Source of the DNA: an uncultured Bacilli bacterium
GTDB taxonomy: Bacteria; Bacillota_I; Bacilli_A; RF39; UBA660
Assembly: GCA_934098505.1 (NCBI GenBank)
Contig: CAKOOR010000003.1
Span: forward strand, 1 to 64,000
Direction of reading: 5' to 3'
Length of the DNA stretch: 64,000 nt
Shown: piece by piece, positions 27,103 to 36,459 of the stretch
Numbering within the stretch: position 1 is the first letter of the stretch
Layout of the letters: each line of letters opens with the position of its first letter
Translations under genes and position numbers: made by a program
Notes under the pieces: model-generated
Database searches by the model: none
What the model was told of the DNA's origin: nothing
Seen by the model: only the letters and a program-made list of their open reading frames with translations

Positions 27103-27316
27103 ACATTTAATCAATTTCACTATAGAAATAACAAAACAAAAAAATTAATAAAAAAGTTATTTGTCATGTTAATTAACAATAGAAATTATTAATAATGATT
27201 ATTTCAATCCTCGTTCTATCAAACTCTAATAATTAATGAAAATAGGTAATTGACTTTAAATTTAAAGTGTAATATCCTAGAAATGTTAACAAAAACGATT
27301 AAAGGGTGATGATTTT

Positions 27317-28015
27317 ATGCACAATAAAGTATTAATTGTCGAAGATGATACCGACATTGTAGAACTATTAAGACTATATTTAGAAAGCAGTAATTATATC
27401 ACATCTGCCGCTAGTGATGGCTTAATGGCACTTGATATCTTAAAAAAAGAAAAAATAGATATAGCCCTAGTTGATATAATGATGCCAAAAATGGACGGCT
27501 ATACCTTAATAAAAGAAATTAGGAAGATAAGTAATATCCCCATTATTATAATATCCGCTAAGACAACTGATACTGACAGAGTCTTAGGACTGAAAATTGG
27601 TGCCGATGCCTATATCACAAAACCTTTTAATCCCTTAGAAGTTGTGGCATATGTTGAGGCCATTTTGCGCCGCTTTTTAAAACTTGGAACCGATAGTAAT
27701 AGTAATATCCTTCAAGTTGGAAATCTATCTTTAGAAATGGATAAATACATCTTAAAAAAAGATGATAAAATCATTCCTTTAACTTCTACTGAAATGAAAA
27801 TGATGGTTATGTTTATGCAATCACCAAATCGTGTATTTACCAAATCCCAAATATATGAATATATTAATGGCGATTATTGTGATAGTGATGATAATACTAT
27901 GATGGTCCATATCTCTAACTTAAGAAGTAAACTCGAAAATAATCCCACTAATCCTCAATATATTGTAACGGTAAGAGGTTTAGGCTATAAATTGGTGCCA
28001 TATGAAGAAAAATAA
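27317..28015 (+). CDS. OmpR-family response regulator beside the dlt-like operon
   Basis: This 232-residue regulator has a receiver domain (phospho-Asp in IALVDIMMPKMDGY near residue 54; Lys in YITKPFNPLE) and a winged-helix effector domain ending VTVRGLGYKLVPYEEK. A good ribosome site (AAGGGTGATG) precedes the ATG. The gene overlaps the histidine kinase gene by 14 bases. Its position directly upstream of the dlt-like operon suggests a response to cationic peptides or cell-envelope stress, by analogy with other Firmicutes. Confidence 0.92.
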   Translation: MHNKVLIVEDDTDIVELLRLYLESSNYITSAASDGLMALDILKKEKIDIALVDIMMPKMDGYTLIKEIRKISNIPIIIISAKTTDTDRVLGLKIGADAYITKPFNPLEVVAYVEAILRRFLKLGTDSNSNILQVGNLSLEMDKYILKKDDKIIPLTSTEMKMMVMFMQSPNRVFTKSQIYEYINGDYCDSDDNTMMVHISNLRSKLENNPTNPQYIVTVRGLGYKLVPYEEK

Positions 28016-29576
28016 AAGTTTAATAACTATTTGCTTAATTCAATTCTGGGTTTTAGCCCTTTTAGTAGCGGCTTTCTGTTTTATTGGAAATTATATTAGC
28101 AATTACATTTTAAATAATAGCTTTTCTACTATCTATGATCTATTAAATTATGAAGATGCCCTAAAAAATGATGCCTTTAAACGAATTCCTATTCAAAAAA
28201 TAAGTGGAAGTAACTTTGCAATTTATGATGAAACCCTAACCCTTTTATATACATCAGATAAAAATATTACTGATAATCTTAACCCTGAAGATATTTATTT
28301 TATTAATAATAGTGCTAACGATATATACTATGATATGATTTCGCGTAAAGATGAAAAAGGTAATTTAATTTATGAACTATATGAAACTATTTATGATGAA
28401 GATACTTCTAGTAATATTGCTACAGGTTATGTCCAACTTGATTCTGATTATAAAATAATCGGGGGCAACTTATTTAAAGATTATACCATTATTACTCCTC
28501 ATCAATTAGAGCTAATAAGAGGAATATATCAAGATAACAAAAGTATTGAAAGATATGACTATGCTACTTATGATAACCAAGTCAGAATTTTAATCTTTGT
28601 AAGTCCAAGTTTTACCATGGATACCTATAATGCCGCCGTTAATAAAAGTAAAATGGTCTGGATAATTGGTATTCCTATAATGATATTGTTAGTCTTAATT
28701 AGTTCTTGGCTCTTTGTAATAAAAATGAAAAAAAGCCTAAATACTTTAAGTAATGCTATTTTTAAATATCAAAATGGCGATAAATTAGATGTTACAAGTA
28801 ATAACTTACCCAAAGAATTTAAAGATATAACAGATAGTTTTAATAAATTAATGACTAGATTAAATAAAGCCCTAGATGAAAAAATGCAAATGTATCAAGA
28901 ACGGCAAAGAATAATTGCTGATGTTTCTCACGATTTAAAAACACCACTTACTGTAATTCAAGGTTATTCTAAGGCCTTTATTGACGGATTAGTTCCTGAT
29001 ATTAAAAAAAAGCAATATATGTATGCCATTTATAATAAAAGTATTATTGCTGTAAGTCAGTTAGAAAGCTTGTTTTCCTATATTAATATGGAACATCCTG
29101 AGTATAAATTAAATAAAGAAAGAATAGATATAAATAGCAAGACTAAAGATTATTTAGCTGAAAAGTATAATGAAATAGAACTAAATAAGTTTAATATTGA
29201 AGTTGATATTCCTGATAATGAAGTCTTTGTAAATATAGATTTTAATGCTTTTAAACGAATATATGATAATTTAATTAGTAATACGATGAAATATAATAAA
29301 TCGGGCGTAACTATTTACTTTAAAATTACTTATGATAAAACGCATGTTTATCTTAGGATTGGAGATAATGGCATTGGAGTTGCTGATAATATTAAAGATA
29401 CTATATTTAATGCCTTTGTTACTAGTAATGAGGCCAGAACTAGTGGTAAAGGTTGTGGCTTAGGAATGGCTATAGTTAAAAGATTAGTCGAGTTAAATGA
29501 TGGGAGTATTGAACTTAAAAACAGCAAAGGAAAATGGAAAACTATCTTTTTAATTAAATTAAAAAAAGATTCTTAA
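28002..29576 (+). CDS. Sensor histidine kinase beside the dlt-like operon
   Basis: This 524-residue membrane kinase has TM1 near residues 8-30, an extracytoplasmic domain of about 185 residues, TM2 near 218-238, HAMP, and a dimerisation/phospho-acceptor domain (IIADVSHDLKTPLTVIQGYSKAF). The ATPase domain has the N box (NLISNTMKYN), GDNGIGVAD and SGKGCGLGMAIVKRL. Translation is coupled to the regulator by overlap. The sensory domain is Tyr/Asp/Asn-rich and I do not recognise its ligand. Confidence 0.92.
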   Translation: MKKNKSLITICLIQFWVLALLVAAFCFIGNYISNYILNNSFSTIYDLLNYEDALKNDAFKRIPIQKISGSNFAIYDETLTLLYTSDKNITDNLNPEDIYFINNSANDIYYDMISRKDEKGNLIYELYETIYDEDTSSNIATGYVQLDSDYKIIGGNLFKDYTIITPHQLELIRGIYQDNKSIERYDYATYDNQVRILIFVSPSFTMDTYNAAVNKSKMVWIIGIPIMILLVLISSWLFVIKMKKSLNTLSNAIFKYQNGDKLDVTSNNLPKEFKDITDSFNKLMTRLNKALDEKMQMYQERQRIIADVSHDLKTPLTVIQGYSKAFIDGLVPDIKKKQYMYAIYNKSIIAVSQLESLFSYINMEHPEYKLNKERIDINSKTKDYLAEKYNEIELNKFNIEVDIPDNEVFVNIDFNAFKRIYDNLISNTMKYNKSGVTIYFKITYDKTHVYLRIGDNGIGVADNIKDTIFNAFVTSNEARTSGKGCGLGMAIVKRLVELNDGSIELKNSKGKWKTIFLIKLKKDS

Positions 29577-29584
29577 GAAAAATT

Positions 29585-29622
29585 AAGATAAAGTTTATGC
29601 TATTTTAAACTTTATCTTTTAA
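29585..29622 (+). terminator. Terminator between the kinase and the dlt-like operon
   Basis: AAGATAAAGTTT (29585-29596) pairs perfectly with AAACTTTATCTT (29607-29618), followed by a short T/A tract. It lies only 20 bases before the ligase start, so the dlt-like operon may depend on read-through. Confidence 0.65.
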
Positions 29623-29641
29623 AATAATAATTGTGATTTTT

Positions 29642-31144
29642 ATGAATAATGTATTAGAATACTTAGAAAATATTGATATTAATAATACCAATGGGATAAG
29701 AGATATTAAACATTTTATCTCTTATCAAGATTTAAAAGAAGATAGTAAAAGAATTGGCTCCTTTTTAGCAGCGAAGGTTTCTCCTAGAAGTCCTATCCCC
29801 ATTTATATGGAAAAAGGTGCTTCGTGTGTTTCCTTATTTATGGGAAGTCTTTATGCTGGTTGCTTTTATACTCTACTAAATACTTCCTTACCCGCTAAAA
29901 GATTAAATGACATTTTACAAGTTTTAGAAAGCAATTTTATTTTAACCGACTATGAACATTTAGAAACCGCCCATACTTATTTTCCAGATAAAACTATTTA
30001 TTGTTATGAAGATATGGTTAAATCAGAAATTGATTCCTCTTTACTAAAAACAAGAAGAGAAGCCTCTTTAAGTATTGATCCAGTTTATGCCAACTTTACT
30101 AGTGGTTCTACAGGCGTTCCTAAAGGAGTCTTAATAAGTCATGATAATATTATTTCTTTTATCGATACCTTTACTTCTACTTTCCAAATAACAGAAAATG
30201 ATTGTCTTGGTAATCAAGCCCCTTTTGACTTTGATGTATCCGTTAAAGATATTTATAGTGCTTTAAAAACAGGGGCCATGCTCGTAATCGTTCCTAAAGA
30301 ATATTTTTCGCAACCAGCCTTATTACTAGATTATTTAGATGATTATAAGGTTACCACTTTAATCTGGGCAGTATCAGCACTATGTTTACTCTCTAGTTTT
30401 CATGGTCTAGATTATAAAAAGCCTAAAAATATTAACAAAATTTTCTTTAGTGGTGAGATTATGCCTATTAAACACTTAAATAATTGGTTAGAGGCTTATC
30501 CTCAAGCCCAGTTTGTTAACCTTTATGGACCTACAGAAATAACCTGTAATTGTACTTATTATATAATTGACAACCACCAAAAATATGATGTTATTCCTAT
30601 CGGTAAAGCCTTCTTAAATCATCAAGTTTTTTTACTAGATAATAACAACCTAGAAATAACCGCTCCCGATATTAAAGGGGAAATTATTGTTAAAAGTAAA
30701 ACCGTAGCGTTAGGTTATTATAATGATTTAGTTAAAACTAAAGCCGCCTTTATCCAAAATCCTCTCAATAACAAATATTTAGATCTAGTGTATAAAACGG
30801 GTGATTTAGGGTATTATCATGATGGCAATCTCTATTTTGCAGGGCGCAGTGATTTTCAAATTAAATATATGGGACACCGCATTGAATTAGAAGAAATTGA
30901 TAAAAATATAACTAACATGGCTAATGTCATAAGAAGTACGACCATATTTATCCCTGATAAAGAAAAATTAGTTTGTTTCTATGTGGGCTCTATCGATAAA
31001 AAAGAATTATATACTAATTTAAAAAAAGAATTACCAATATTTATGGTTCCCACTAAGTATTATAAACTAGATAATATGCCCCTAACTAAAAATGGTAAAG
31101 TTGATAGAAAGGAATTAAAAAGATTATATGTTGCCAATTTATAA
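29642..31144 (+). CDS. dltA: DltA-like amino-acid:carrier-protein ligase (adenylation enzyme)
   Basis: This 500-residue stand-alone adenylation enzyme activates an amino acid with ATP and loads it on the carrier protein encoded two genes on. The core motifs are intact: NFTSGSTGVPKG (P-loop), NLYGPTEITCN, YKTGDLGYYHDGNLYFAGRSDFQIKYMGHRIELEEI and the catalytic Lys in LTKNGKVDRKELK. PFDFDVSVKDIYS keeps the Asp that binds the amino group. At residue 270 the pocket motif reads FFSGE, where Bacillus DltA has FCGE; in the Bacillus enzyme this Cys favours D-alanine. The substrate may therefore not be D-Ala. The next gene overlaps by 17 bases. Confidence 0.85.
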   Translation: MNNVLEYLENIDINNTNGIRDIKHFISYQDLKEDSKRIGSFLAAKVSPRSPIPIYMEKGASCVSLFMGSLYAGCFYTLLNTSLPAKRLNDILQVLESNFILTDYEHLETAHTYFPDKTIYCYEDMVKSEIDSSLLKTRREASLSIDPVYANFTSGSTGVPKGVLISHDNIISFIDTFTSTFQITENDCLGNQAPFDFDVSVKDIYSALKTGAMLVIVPKEYFSQPALLLDYLDDYKVTTLIWAVSALCLLSSFHGLDYKKPKNINKIFFSGEIMPIKHLNNWLEAYPQAQFVNLYGPTEITCNCTYYIIDNHQKYDVIPIGKAFLNHQVFLLDNNNLEITAPDIKGEIIVKSKTVALGYYNDLVKTKAAFIQNPLNNKYLDLVYKTGDLGYYHDGNLYFAGRSDFQIKYMGHRIELEEIDKNITNMANVIRSTTIFIPDKEKLVCFYVGSIDKKELYTNLKKELPIFMVPTKYYKLDNMPLTKNGKVDRKELKRLYVANL

Positions 31145-32306
31145 AGAAATTACTAAACAAGTTAAAACCCCTTGTTATGTATTTGATATTAATGAACTAA
31201 AAAAAAGAGTTACCTATTTAAAGAATAATTTACCTGATAATATCAATCTGTGTTTTGCTCTAAAAGCCAATCCTTTCTTAGCCACTTCTTTAAAAAATAT
31301 AGTTAATAAATTCGAACTTTGTTCTTATGGCGAATACAAAATAGCCACAAATAGTGGCATTAAACCAGCTCAAATGGTTGTATCTGGCGTTTATAAAAAC
31401 TATGAAGAATTAAAAGAAATTATAAGTTTAAAAGAGCCAAAAATTTTAATAACCATTGAATCCCTTAACCAATTAGATATGATTGAAAAAATAGGACAAG
31501 AACTAAAAATTACGATTAAAGTTTTATTAAGATTAACCAGTAATAATCAATTTGGCCTTAGTAAAAATGAAGTAATAAAGATTTTAGAAAATAGATATTC
31601 ATATCAATATCTAAATATCATCGGTTTACATTATTTTTCTGGAACTCAACATTTTTTATTAAAACATATAAAGAAAGATATTGACTATATTGATGAATTC
31701 TTAACTGAATTAAAGAATAATCTTGGTTATTTAGCTGAAGAATTAGAATTAGGTTTGGGATTACCTGTAAGTTATTTTAAAGAAGAAAAAGAATTTACAG
31801 AAAAAGAATTCCTTACAAGTGTTTCAAGTTATTTAAAAGCTATGACATATCAAGGTCATATTACCTTAGAATTGGGTCGTAGTATATCCTCATCTTGTGG
31901 AACTTATTTAACTAAAGTTGTAGACTTAAAGAATAATGCTGCTGGTAATTTTGCTATTGTTGATGGCGGCATTAACCATATAACTTATTATGGTCAAATG
32001 ATGGCCATGAAACATCCCGAGGTTTTACTATATCCCGCAAGGACTGGTCCTAAAGAATCATATAACATTTGTGGAAGTTTATGTACGATAAATGATATTT
32101 TAGTTAAAGATTTAGAAGTAAGTAATATTAAAATAGGCGATATTTTGGCATTTAAACGAGTAGGAGCCTATGCCATGACTGAGGGTATAAGTTTATTCTT
32201 AAGTAGAGATTTACCCAATGTTGTTTTAATAAATGATAACCATATTGAGGTAGTAAGGAATGATGTTAAAACTTATCCCCTTAATATGGCTAGAAAGGAG
32301 AAATAA
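31128..32306 (+). CDS. Fold-type III PLP-dependent decarboxylase inside the dlt-like operon
   Basis: This 392-residue enzyme belongs to the Orn/DAP/Arg decarboxylase family (fold III). PLP Lys46 lies in CFALKANPF. Other hallmarks are GEYKIATNSG, GLHYFSGTQHF, ELGRSISSSCGTYLTKVVD, the catalytic Cys in CGSLCTINDIL and the Tyr in VGAYAMTEGISLFLS. The usual phosphate-binding GGG is replaced by GLGLP. The family includes enzymes acting on carrier-bound amino acids (BtrK type). It lies between ligase and carrier genes, overlapping the ligase by 17 bases and 1 base from the carrier. A racemase role is less likely but possible. Confidence 0.8.
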   Translation: MLPIYKEITKQVKTPCYVFDINELKKRVTYLKNNLPDNINLCFALKANPFLATSLKNIVNKFELCSYGEYKIATNSGIKPAQMVVSGVYKNYEELKEIISLKEPKILITIESLNQLDMIEKIGQELKITIKVLLRLTSNNQFGLSKNEVIKILENRYSYQYLNIIGLHYFSGTQHFLLKHIKKDIDYIDEFLTELKNNLGYLAEELELGLGLPVSYFKEEKEFTEKEFLTSVSSYLKAMTYQGHITLELGRSISSSCGTYLTKVVDLKNNAAGNFAIVDGGINHITYYGQMMAMKHPEVLLYPARTGPKESYNICGSLCTINDILVKDLEVSNIKIGDILAFKRVGAYAMTEGISLFLSRDLPNVVLINDNHIEVVRNDVKTYPLNMARKEK

Positions 32307-32307
32307 A

Positions 32308-32535
32308 ATGGAAAAATTAATAGAAATGTTAGAAGAATTAAATCCAGAAGTCGATTACACAACCGAAGAACATCTAATAGATAATCATTTATTAGATAGT
32401 TTAGCAATTCTTTCCTTAATAGGTGATATTGAAGATGAATTTGATGTTGAAGTACCAACTACCCAAATTATCCCTAGTAATTTTAACAGTGCTCAGGCTA
32501 TTTGGAATTTAATTCAAAAATTAGAGGAAAATTAG
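32308..32535 (+). CDS. dltC: DltC-like carrier protein
   Basis: This 75-residue acidic carrier protein has the phosphopantetheine Ser in NHLLDSLAILSLIGDIEDEF (Ser near residue 31). Length and acidity fit DltC/acyl-carrier proteins. The ATG follows AAAGGAGA, 7 bases upstream, and an earlier in-frame start in the preceding gene is disregarded. It would carry the amino acid loaded by the ligase as a thioester. The MBOAT gene begins 1 base after its stop. Confidence 0.88.
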   Translation: MEKLIEMLEELNPEVDYTTEEHLIDNHLLDSLAILSLIGDIEDEFDVEVPTTQIIPSNFNSAQAIWNLIQKLEEN

Positions 32536-32536
32536 T

Positions 32537-34117
32537 ATGCAATACTGTGATTTAGGGTATGTTGCCTTATTTTTACCCATTGTCATTATACTTTACTTTC
32601 TAACTTCAAAAAAACATCGTTACAAAATCTTATTAGGAGCAAGTTTTATCTTCTTTTATCTTTTAAGTAAAAAATTAATTATCTACTTAATATTTTCAGG
32701 CCTTTCTATTCATCACTTTGGATTGTGGCTTGAACACCTAAAAAGTTTGAAAAAAGAAGAGTTAGCATCGGGTGCAGATAAAAAACAAGTAAAAGAAAAA
32801 TATAAACGCCAAGAAAACAAAGTCATAATACTTGCTCTTTTCATTCACTTAGGGCTTTTAATAGTCTTAAAATATTCTAGTTTTATTGGTAATAATATCA
32901 ATAATCTTTTAAATCTGATTCACTTAAATTACCAGTTAAAAGTTCCCCATTATATTATGCCTATTGGTATTTCTTTTTACACACTTCAAGCCTTAAGCTA
33001 TATTATTGATGTTAAAAACGGAACCATTACAGCTGATGATAATCTAGGAAGATTAATGCTTTATTTAGCCTTTTTTCCTAGTATCATGGAAGGACCAATT
33101 AGTCGCTATAAAGATACCGCTGAAAAATTATATAGCGGGCAACCTCTTAACTATCAAAATTTAACTTTTGGTTATCAACGAATTTTATTTGGGATGTTAA
33201 AGAAAATGATTGTAGCTGACAGGCTAAATATTATCGTAAAAAATATATTTAGTAACTATCCTAGTCTTGGCGGAGCCGTTATTTTAGCAGGAGCTTGCTT
33301 TTATACGATTCAATTATATATGGACTTTGCAGGAACAATGGATATTGTAATTGGTAGTGCTGAAATATTTGGAGTTAAATTACCAGAAAACTTTAAGCAA
33401 CCTTTCTTTTCCAAAAATATTAGTGAATTTTGGAGTAGATGGCATATTACTTTAGGAGCCTTCTTAAGAGATTATGTTTTTTATCCATTATCCTTATCTA
33501 AAAATTTAAAAAAACTAACTAATTTCGGTCGTAAACATTTTGGTAATCATTTTGGTCCTCTTTTAAGTGGTGCTATCGCCCTCTTAGTAGTTTGGCTTTT
33601 AAATGGTTTGTGGCATGGGGCTGCTTGGAATTATATCTTCTTTGGTCTTTATCATTTTACTTTAATAGTGCTAGCAGATTTATTTTCACCCCTAGTTCTT
33701 AAGACTTTGAAACTTCTTCATATTAACCGCAATAATTTTTTCTATCGTCTTTTAGAAATGTTTAAAACGACCGTTTTAGTAATTTTTGGTGAATTATTTT
33801 TCCGTGCTCATGGCCTGCAGGCAGGACTTTCGATGTTTAAAAAGATATTTACTACCTTTAATTTAAATGATTTTTCAGAAAATATTTTAAAATTAGGTTT
33901 AGATAAATTTGATTTTCGAATAATAATTGTTACCCTATTAATAGTTTTAATTATTAGTATCTTAAAAGAAAAAGGTATTAACATTAGAGAGGCTATTAGT
34001 AAAAAGCCAATTTATATTCGTTGGACTTTATATTATGCTTTAATATTATTTATTGTTATATTTGGGGCTTATGGTGATGGTTATATCCCTGTAGATCCTT
34101 TATATGCTAACTTTTAG
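32537..34117 (+). CDS. dltB: DltB-like MBOAT acyltransferase
   Basis: This 526-residue polytopic protein of the MBOAT family (about ten or more TM helices) moves acyl or aminoacyl groups across the membrane. Family blocks are YIMPIGISFYTLQALSYIIDV, EGPISRYKD, FSKNISEFWSRWHITLGAFLRDYVFYPL and the catalytic His in LNGLWHGAAWNYIFFGLYHF. It is slightly longer than typical DltB (about 400 residues) because of extra C-terminal helices, and in that it resembles AlgI/PatA-type enzymes too. Confidence 0.88.
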   Translation: MQYCDLGYVALFLPIVIILYFLTSKKHRYKILLGASFIFFYLLSKKLIIYLIFSGLSIHHFGLWLEHLKSLKKEELASGADKKQVKEKYKRQENKVIILALFIHLGLLIVLKYSSFIGNNINNLLNLIHLNYQLKVPHYIMPIGISFYTLQALSYIIDVKNGTITADDNLGRLMLYLAFFPSIMEGPISRYKDTAEKLYSGQPLNYQNLTFGYQRILFGMLKKMIVADRLNIIVKNIFSNYPSLGGAVILAGACFYTIQLYMDFAGTMDIVIGSAEIFGVKLPENFKQPFFSKNISEFWSRWHITLGAFLRDYVFYPLSLSKNLKKLTNFGRKHFGNHFGPLLSGAIALLVVWLLNGLWHGAAWNYIFFGLYHFTLIVLADLFSPLVLKTLKLLHINRNNFFYRLLEMFKTTVLVIFGELFFRAHGLQAGLSMFKKIFTTFNLNDFSENILKLGLDKFDFRIIIVTLLIVLIISILKEKGINIREAISKKPIYIRWTLYYALILFIVIFGAYGDGYIPVDPLYANF

Positions 34118-34125
34118 GAGGTATC

Positions 34126-35079
34126 ATGAAAAAAATTTTAAAAGTCATCGTTTTTTTTCTTATTCTTTTCTTGCTACTTATGATAGCATCTTATATAGTT
34201 AGTCCTAAAAATAATGGTAATCTTAGTCCTGATAAACATATTGATAATGCCAGTGGTCCTCTTGCTGAAAAAGAAAATTCTATTGATGCCTTAGTAATTG
34301 GTGATAGTGAATCATTTGCAGCTATTAGTCCCTTAGAAATATATAAAGATTATGGTTATACTATGTATGTTAGTGGTACCTCTGGTCAATATTTATATGA
34401 TAGTTACAACTATTTTCTAAAAACTCTTACTAAACAAAAACTAAAAGTTCTAATTCTAGAAACAGATGCCATTTATCGAAAAATACCTATCAGTTATAAT
34501 TTTCGCTTTTGGATGGGAGAGTTTATTCCTGTATTTCATTATCATAATCGCTGGAAACAAATGACTATGCAAGATTTTAAAATGGAAATGACTTATAATT
34601 ATACCGACACTTTTAAAGGCTATGATTTTTCTTTAAATATAAATCCTGCAACTAATTCTAATTATATGGAATATACTGAAGGAACAGAAAAAATAGATAA
34701 AATAAATAAATATTATTTAGATTTAATTAAAAAGAAGTGTGATGAAAATGATATTTCCTTTATATTAGTTAGTACACCTAGTACAGTTAATTGGAATTAT
34801 CGTCGTCATAACGGGATTAAACATTATGCTAGACAAAATAAAATTAAGTATTTAGATTTAAATATTGATAATAAAGCCCTGATTGATTGGAGTAAAGATA
34901 CTAGAGATATGGGTGATCATTTAAATTACTATGGTGCCTATAAAGTTAGTACTTACTTGGGAAATTATTTAAGTAAATTAGATATATTAAAAGACCATCG
35001 GGGTGATGATTATTATTCTTCTTGGGATAGTGCCTTAAAACCTTATCAAGATGAAGTAAAGAAGGCTAATCAAGATTAA
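34126..35079 (+). CDS. SGNH-type membrane-anchored protein (DltD position)
   Basis: This 317-residue protein has one N-terminal TM anchor (about 3-24) and an SGNH-hydrolase-like ectodomain. The nucleophile is in LVIGDSESFAAISP, and the catalytic Asp/His pair is probably in DMGDHLNYYGAYKV near the C-terminus. It occupies the dltD position but is not obviously similar to classical DltD by eye; it resembles SGNH partners of MBOAT enzymes generally. It probably works with the MBOAT gene in transferring the cargo to an envelope polymer. A strong AGGAGG precedes the ATG, and the gene closes the operon. Confidence 0.78.
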   Translation: MKKILKVIVFFLILFLLLMIASYIVSPKNNGNLSPDKHIDNASGPLAEKENSIDALVIGDSESFAAISPLEIYKDYGYTMYVSGTSGQYLYDSYNYFLKTLTKQKLKVLILETDAIYRKIPISYNFRFWMGEFIPVFHYHNRWKQMTMQDFKMEMTYNYTDTFKGYDFSLNINPATNSNYMEYTEGTEKIDKINKYYLDLIKKKCDENDISFILVSTPSTVNWNYRRHNGIKHYARQNKIKYLDLNIDNKALIDWSKDTRDMGDHLNYYGAYKVSTYLGNYLSKLDILKDHRGDDYYSSWDSALKPYQDEVKKANQD

Positions 35080-35137
35080 TAATCTAAAAAAATTATTGCC
35101 AAATTATAAGTATTATGTTAATTTTTAATAGGAAAGA

Positions 35138-35709
35138 ATGAAAAGATAGGAATTCAAAAAAATAGAAACAATTAAAATTAATCCTAATAATATGGAAAAA
35201 AATCTTAATAATGACCATTTAAATAGCAATTTACCTATAGATAATAAGATTGCAACTGATAAATCATGGACTTTGATTTAGATGAAGAAAATACTACTAC
35301 CAGGGCGATTAAAGATAAAAAAAGTTTTACAAAAACTGCCTATGCTTCTGATTATGACACTTACATAAAAGTAGTGGCCTTAGCATTCGCCGAGGGTGGC
35401 GGTAAATCTAAGGATAATTACGTAGAAAATGTTTCCAATGTGGTTTCCTCAGTTTTAAATAGAGTTGCTGATGGAAGATTTGGCGGTCATGATGTAATTT
35501 CGGTAATTTCTGCCAAAAACCAGTATGCAGGTTATGAGTCCAAAAATTATAAAGAAATAATTAACGCGTTCAAAGATGGTAATATTGGTGATTATATGTC
35601 AGATGACCAACTGATAGCTATATACAATTTATTGGATGATGAAAAAAGAACCACTAGTTGCAATAGCTTTCGTGGTGATGGTAAAACTAATAAATTCTAT
35701 AATATGTAG
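35138..35709 (+). pseudogene. SleB/CwlJ-like cell-wall hydrolase remnant
   Basis: A SleB/Hydrolase_2-type domain is readable from about 35330: VALAFAEGGGKSKDNYVENV with the likely catalytic Glu, then VSSVLNRVADGRFGGHDVISV and QYAGYESKNYKEI. The 5' part is broken. An ATG at 35138 is followed by an in-frame TAG at codon 4, and the frame then runs as KKIETIKINPNN into KSWT, where a one-base deletion in a T-run near 35271 is needed to join the SleB frame. No signal peptide is visible. The downstream ATG at 35266 lacks a ribosome site. Confidence 0.6.
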
Positions 35710-35739
35710 TATATTTATATAAAAAGACTTAAAAAGGAC

Positions 35740-35769
35740 TTGCTTAATTAGAATGTTTAAGTATATAAT
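35740..35769 (+). promoter_or_regulatory. Promoter of the T-box / leuS operon
   Basis: TTGCTT (35740-35745) and TATAAT (35764-35769) are 18 bases apart, just upstream of the T-box leader. Confidence 0.55.
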
Positions 35770-35782
35770 ATGATTTGTAAAC

Positions 35783-35977
35783 GAGAAAAGAGATTTAAAA
35801 GTAGTAATATAAAAATATTATTTAAGAGAGTTTGTAGTTGGTGTAAACAAACATAATATTTATATGAACTTGTTTAAATTAGTTTAAATGGGTAATTCCT
35901 ATATCAATTAAGAGTATAATTTTAAGGTGGTACCGCGTAAATTCGCCCTTATAGGCGATTTTACGTGTTTTTTCTTA
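35783..35977 (+). promoter_or_regulatory. T-box riboswitch with a leucine specifier
   Basis: The leader has the full T-box plan. Stem I carries the AGAGAG...GTTGGTG distal motif, the specifier loop reads TGAACTTG (CTT, leucine, at 35869-35871), the T-box core AAGGTGGTACCGCG is at 35924-35937, and a terminator stem (CGTAAATTCGCC / GGCGATTTTACG, 35936-35965) ends in a T-run. Uncharged tRNA-Leu should stabilise the antiterminator and let transcription reach leuS. The specifier and the downstream leuS agree. Confidence 0.93.
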
Positions 35978-36039
35978 TAATAGTATTATTAAAAATAAGA
36001 AAATATTATCCAAATAATTATATTAGAAAGTAGAGTAAT

Positions 36040-36459
36040 ATGAATGGAATAGTATATAATTTAATTTTCTTTATTGTAGTTTTCTTGATCGTATACATCT
36101 TTTGCTATTATATTGCCGGACGAATTAAAGTACCAAAAGAAAAAAATAAAGATAAAAAAGCTAATAAGGATAAAAAAGGTAAAAAAGAAAGACCTTTCAA
36201 ATATACCAATGAAGGTAAATTAATGATAATTCGTTATAATCTTGATGAAAAAAAAGTTGACTATAAAGAATTATTAAAATGGACAAGCTTCTGTAATGCT
36301 TTTATTATTAGTTTAACATCAACAATAATTTGTAATATTCCACTAAAAATGTATTATCAATTAGCCATTGGCTTTGTAATCCTTTTTGGACTAATATATA
36401 GTATCTTTGAAATAGTAGGAAGACATTTAAACAAGAAATGGGGAAAAGAAAATGAGTAG
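36040..36459 (+). CDS. Membrane protein of unknown function in the leuS operon
   Basis: This 139-residue protein has a TM helix near residues 4-28, a Lys-rich cytoplasmic segment (about 35-55), and two C-terminal TM segments (about 88-105 and 108-128). I do not recognise a family. It lies under T-box control between the leader and leuS, and its stop overlaps the leuS ATG by 8 bases, so it is translated with the synthetase. A link to leucine uptake or membrane anchoring is speculative. Confidence 0.7.
   Translation: MNGIVYNLIFFIVVFLIVYIFCYYIAGRIKVPKEKNKDKKANKDKKGKKERPFKYTNEGKLMIIRYNLDEKKVDYKELLKWTSFCNAFIISLTSTIICNIPLKMYYQLAIGFVILFGLIYSIFEIVGRHLNKKWGKENE

Noticed and set aside
35266..35709. 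SleB-like protein read as a normal 147-residue gene
   Set aside because: The ATG at 35266 lacks a ribosome site, and a plausible upstream frame with a TAG and a one-base slip explains it better as a remnant.
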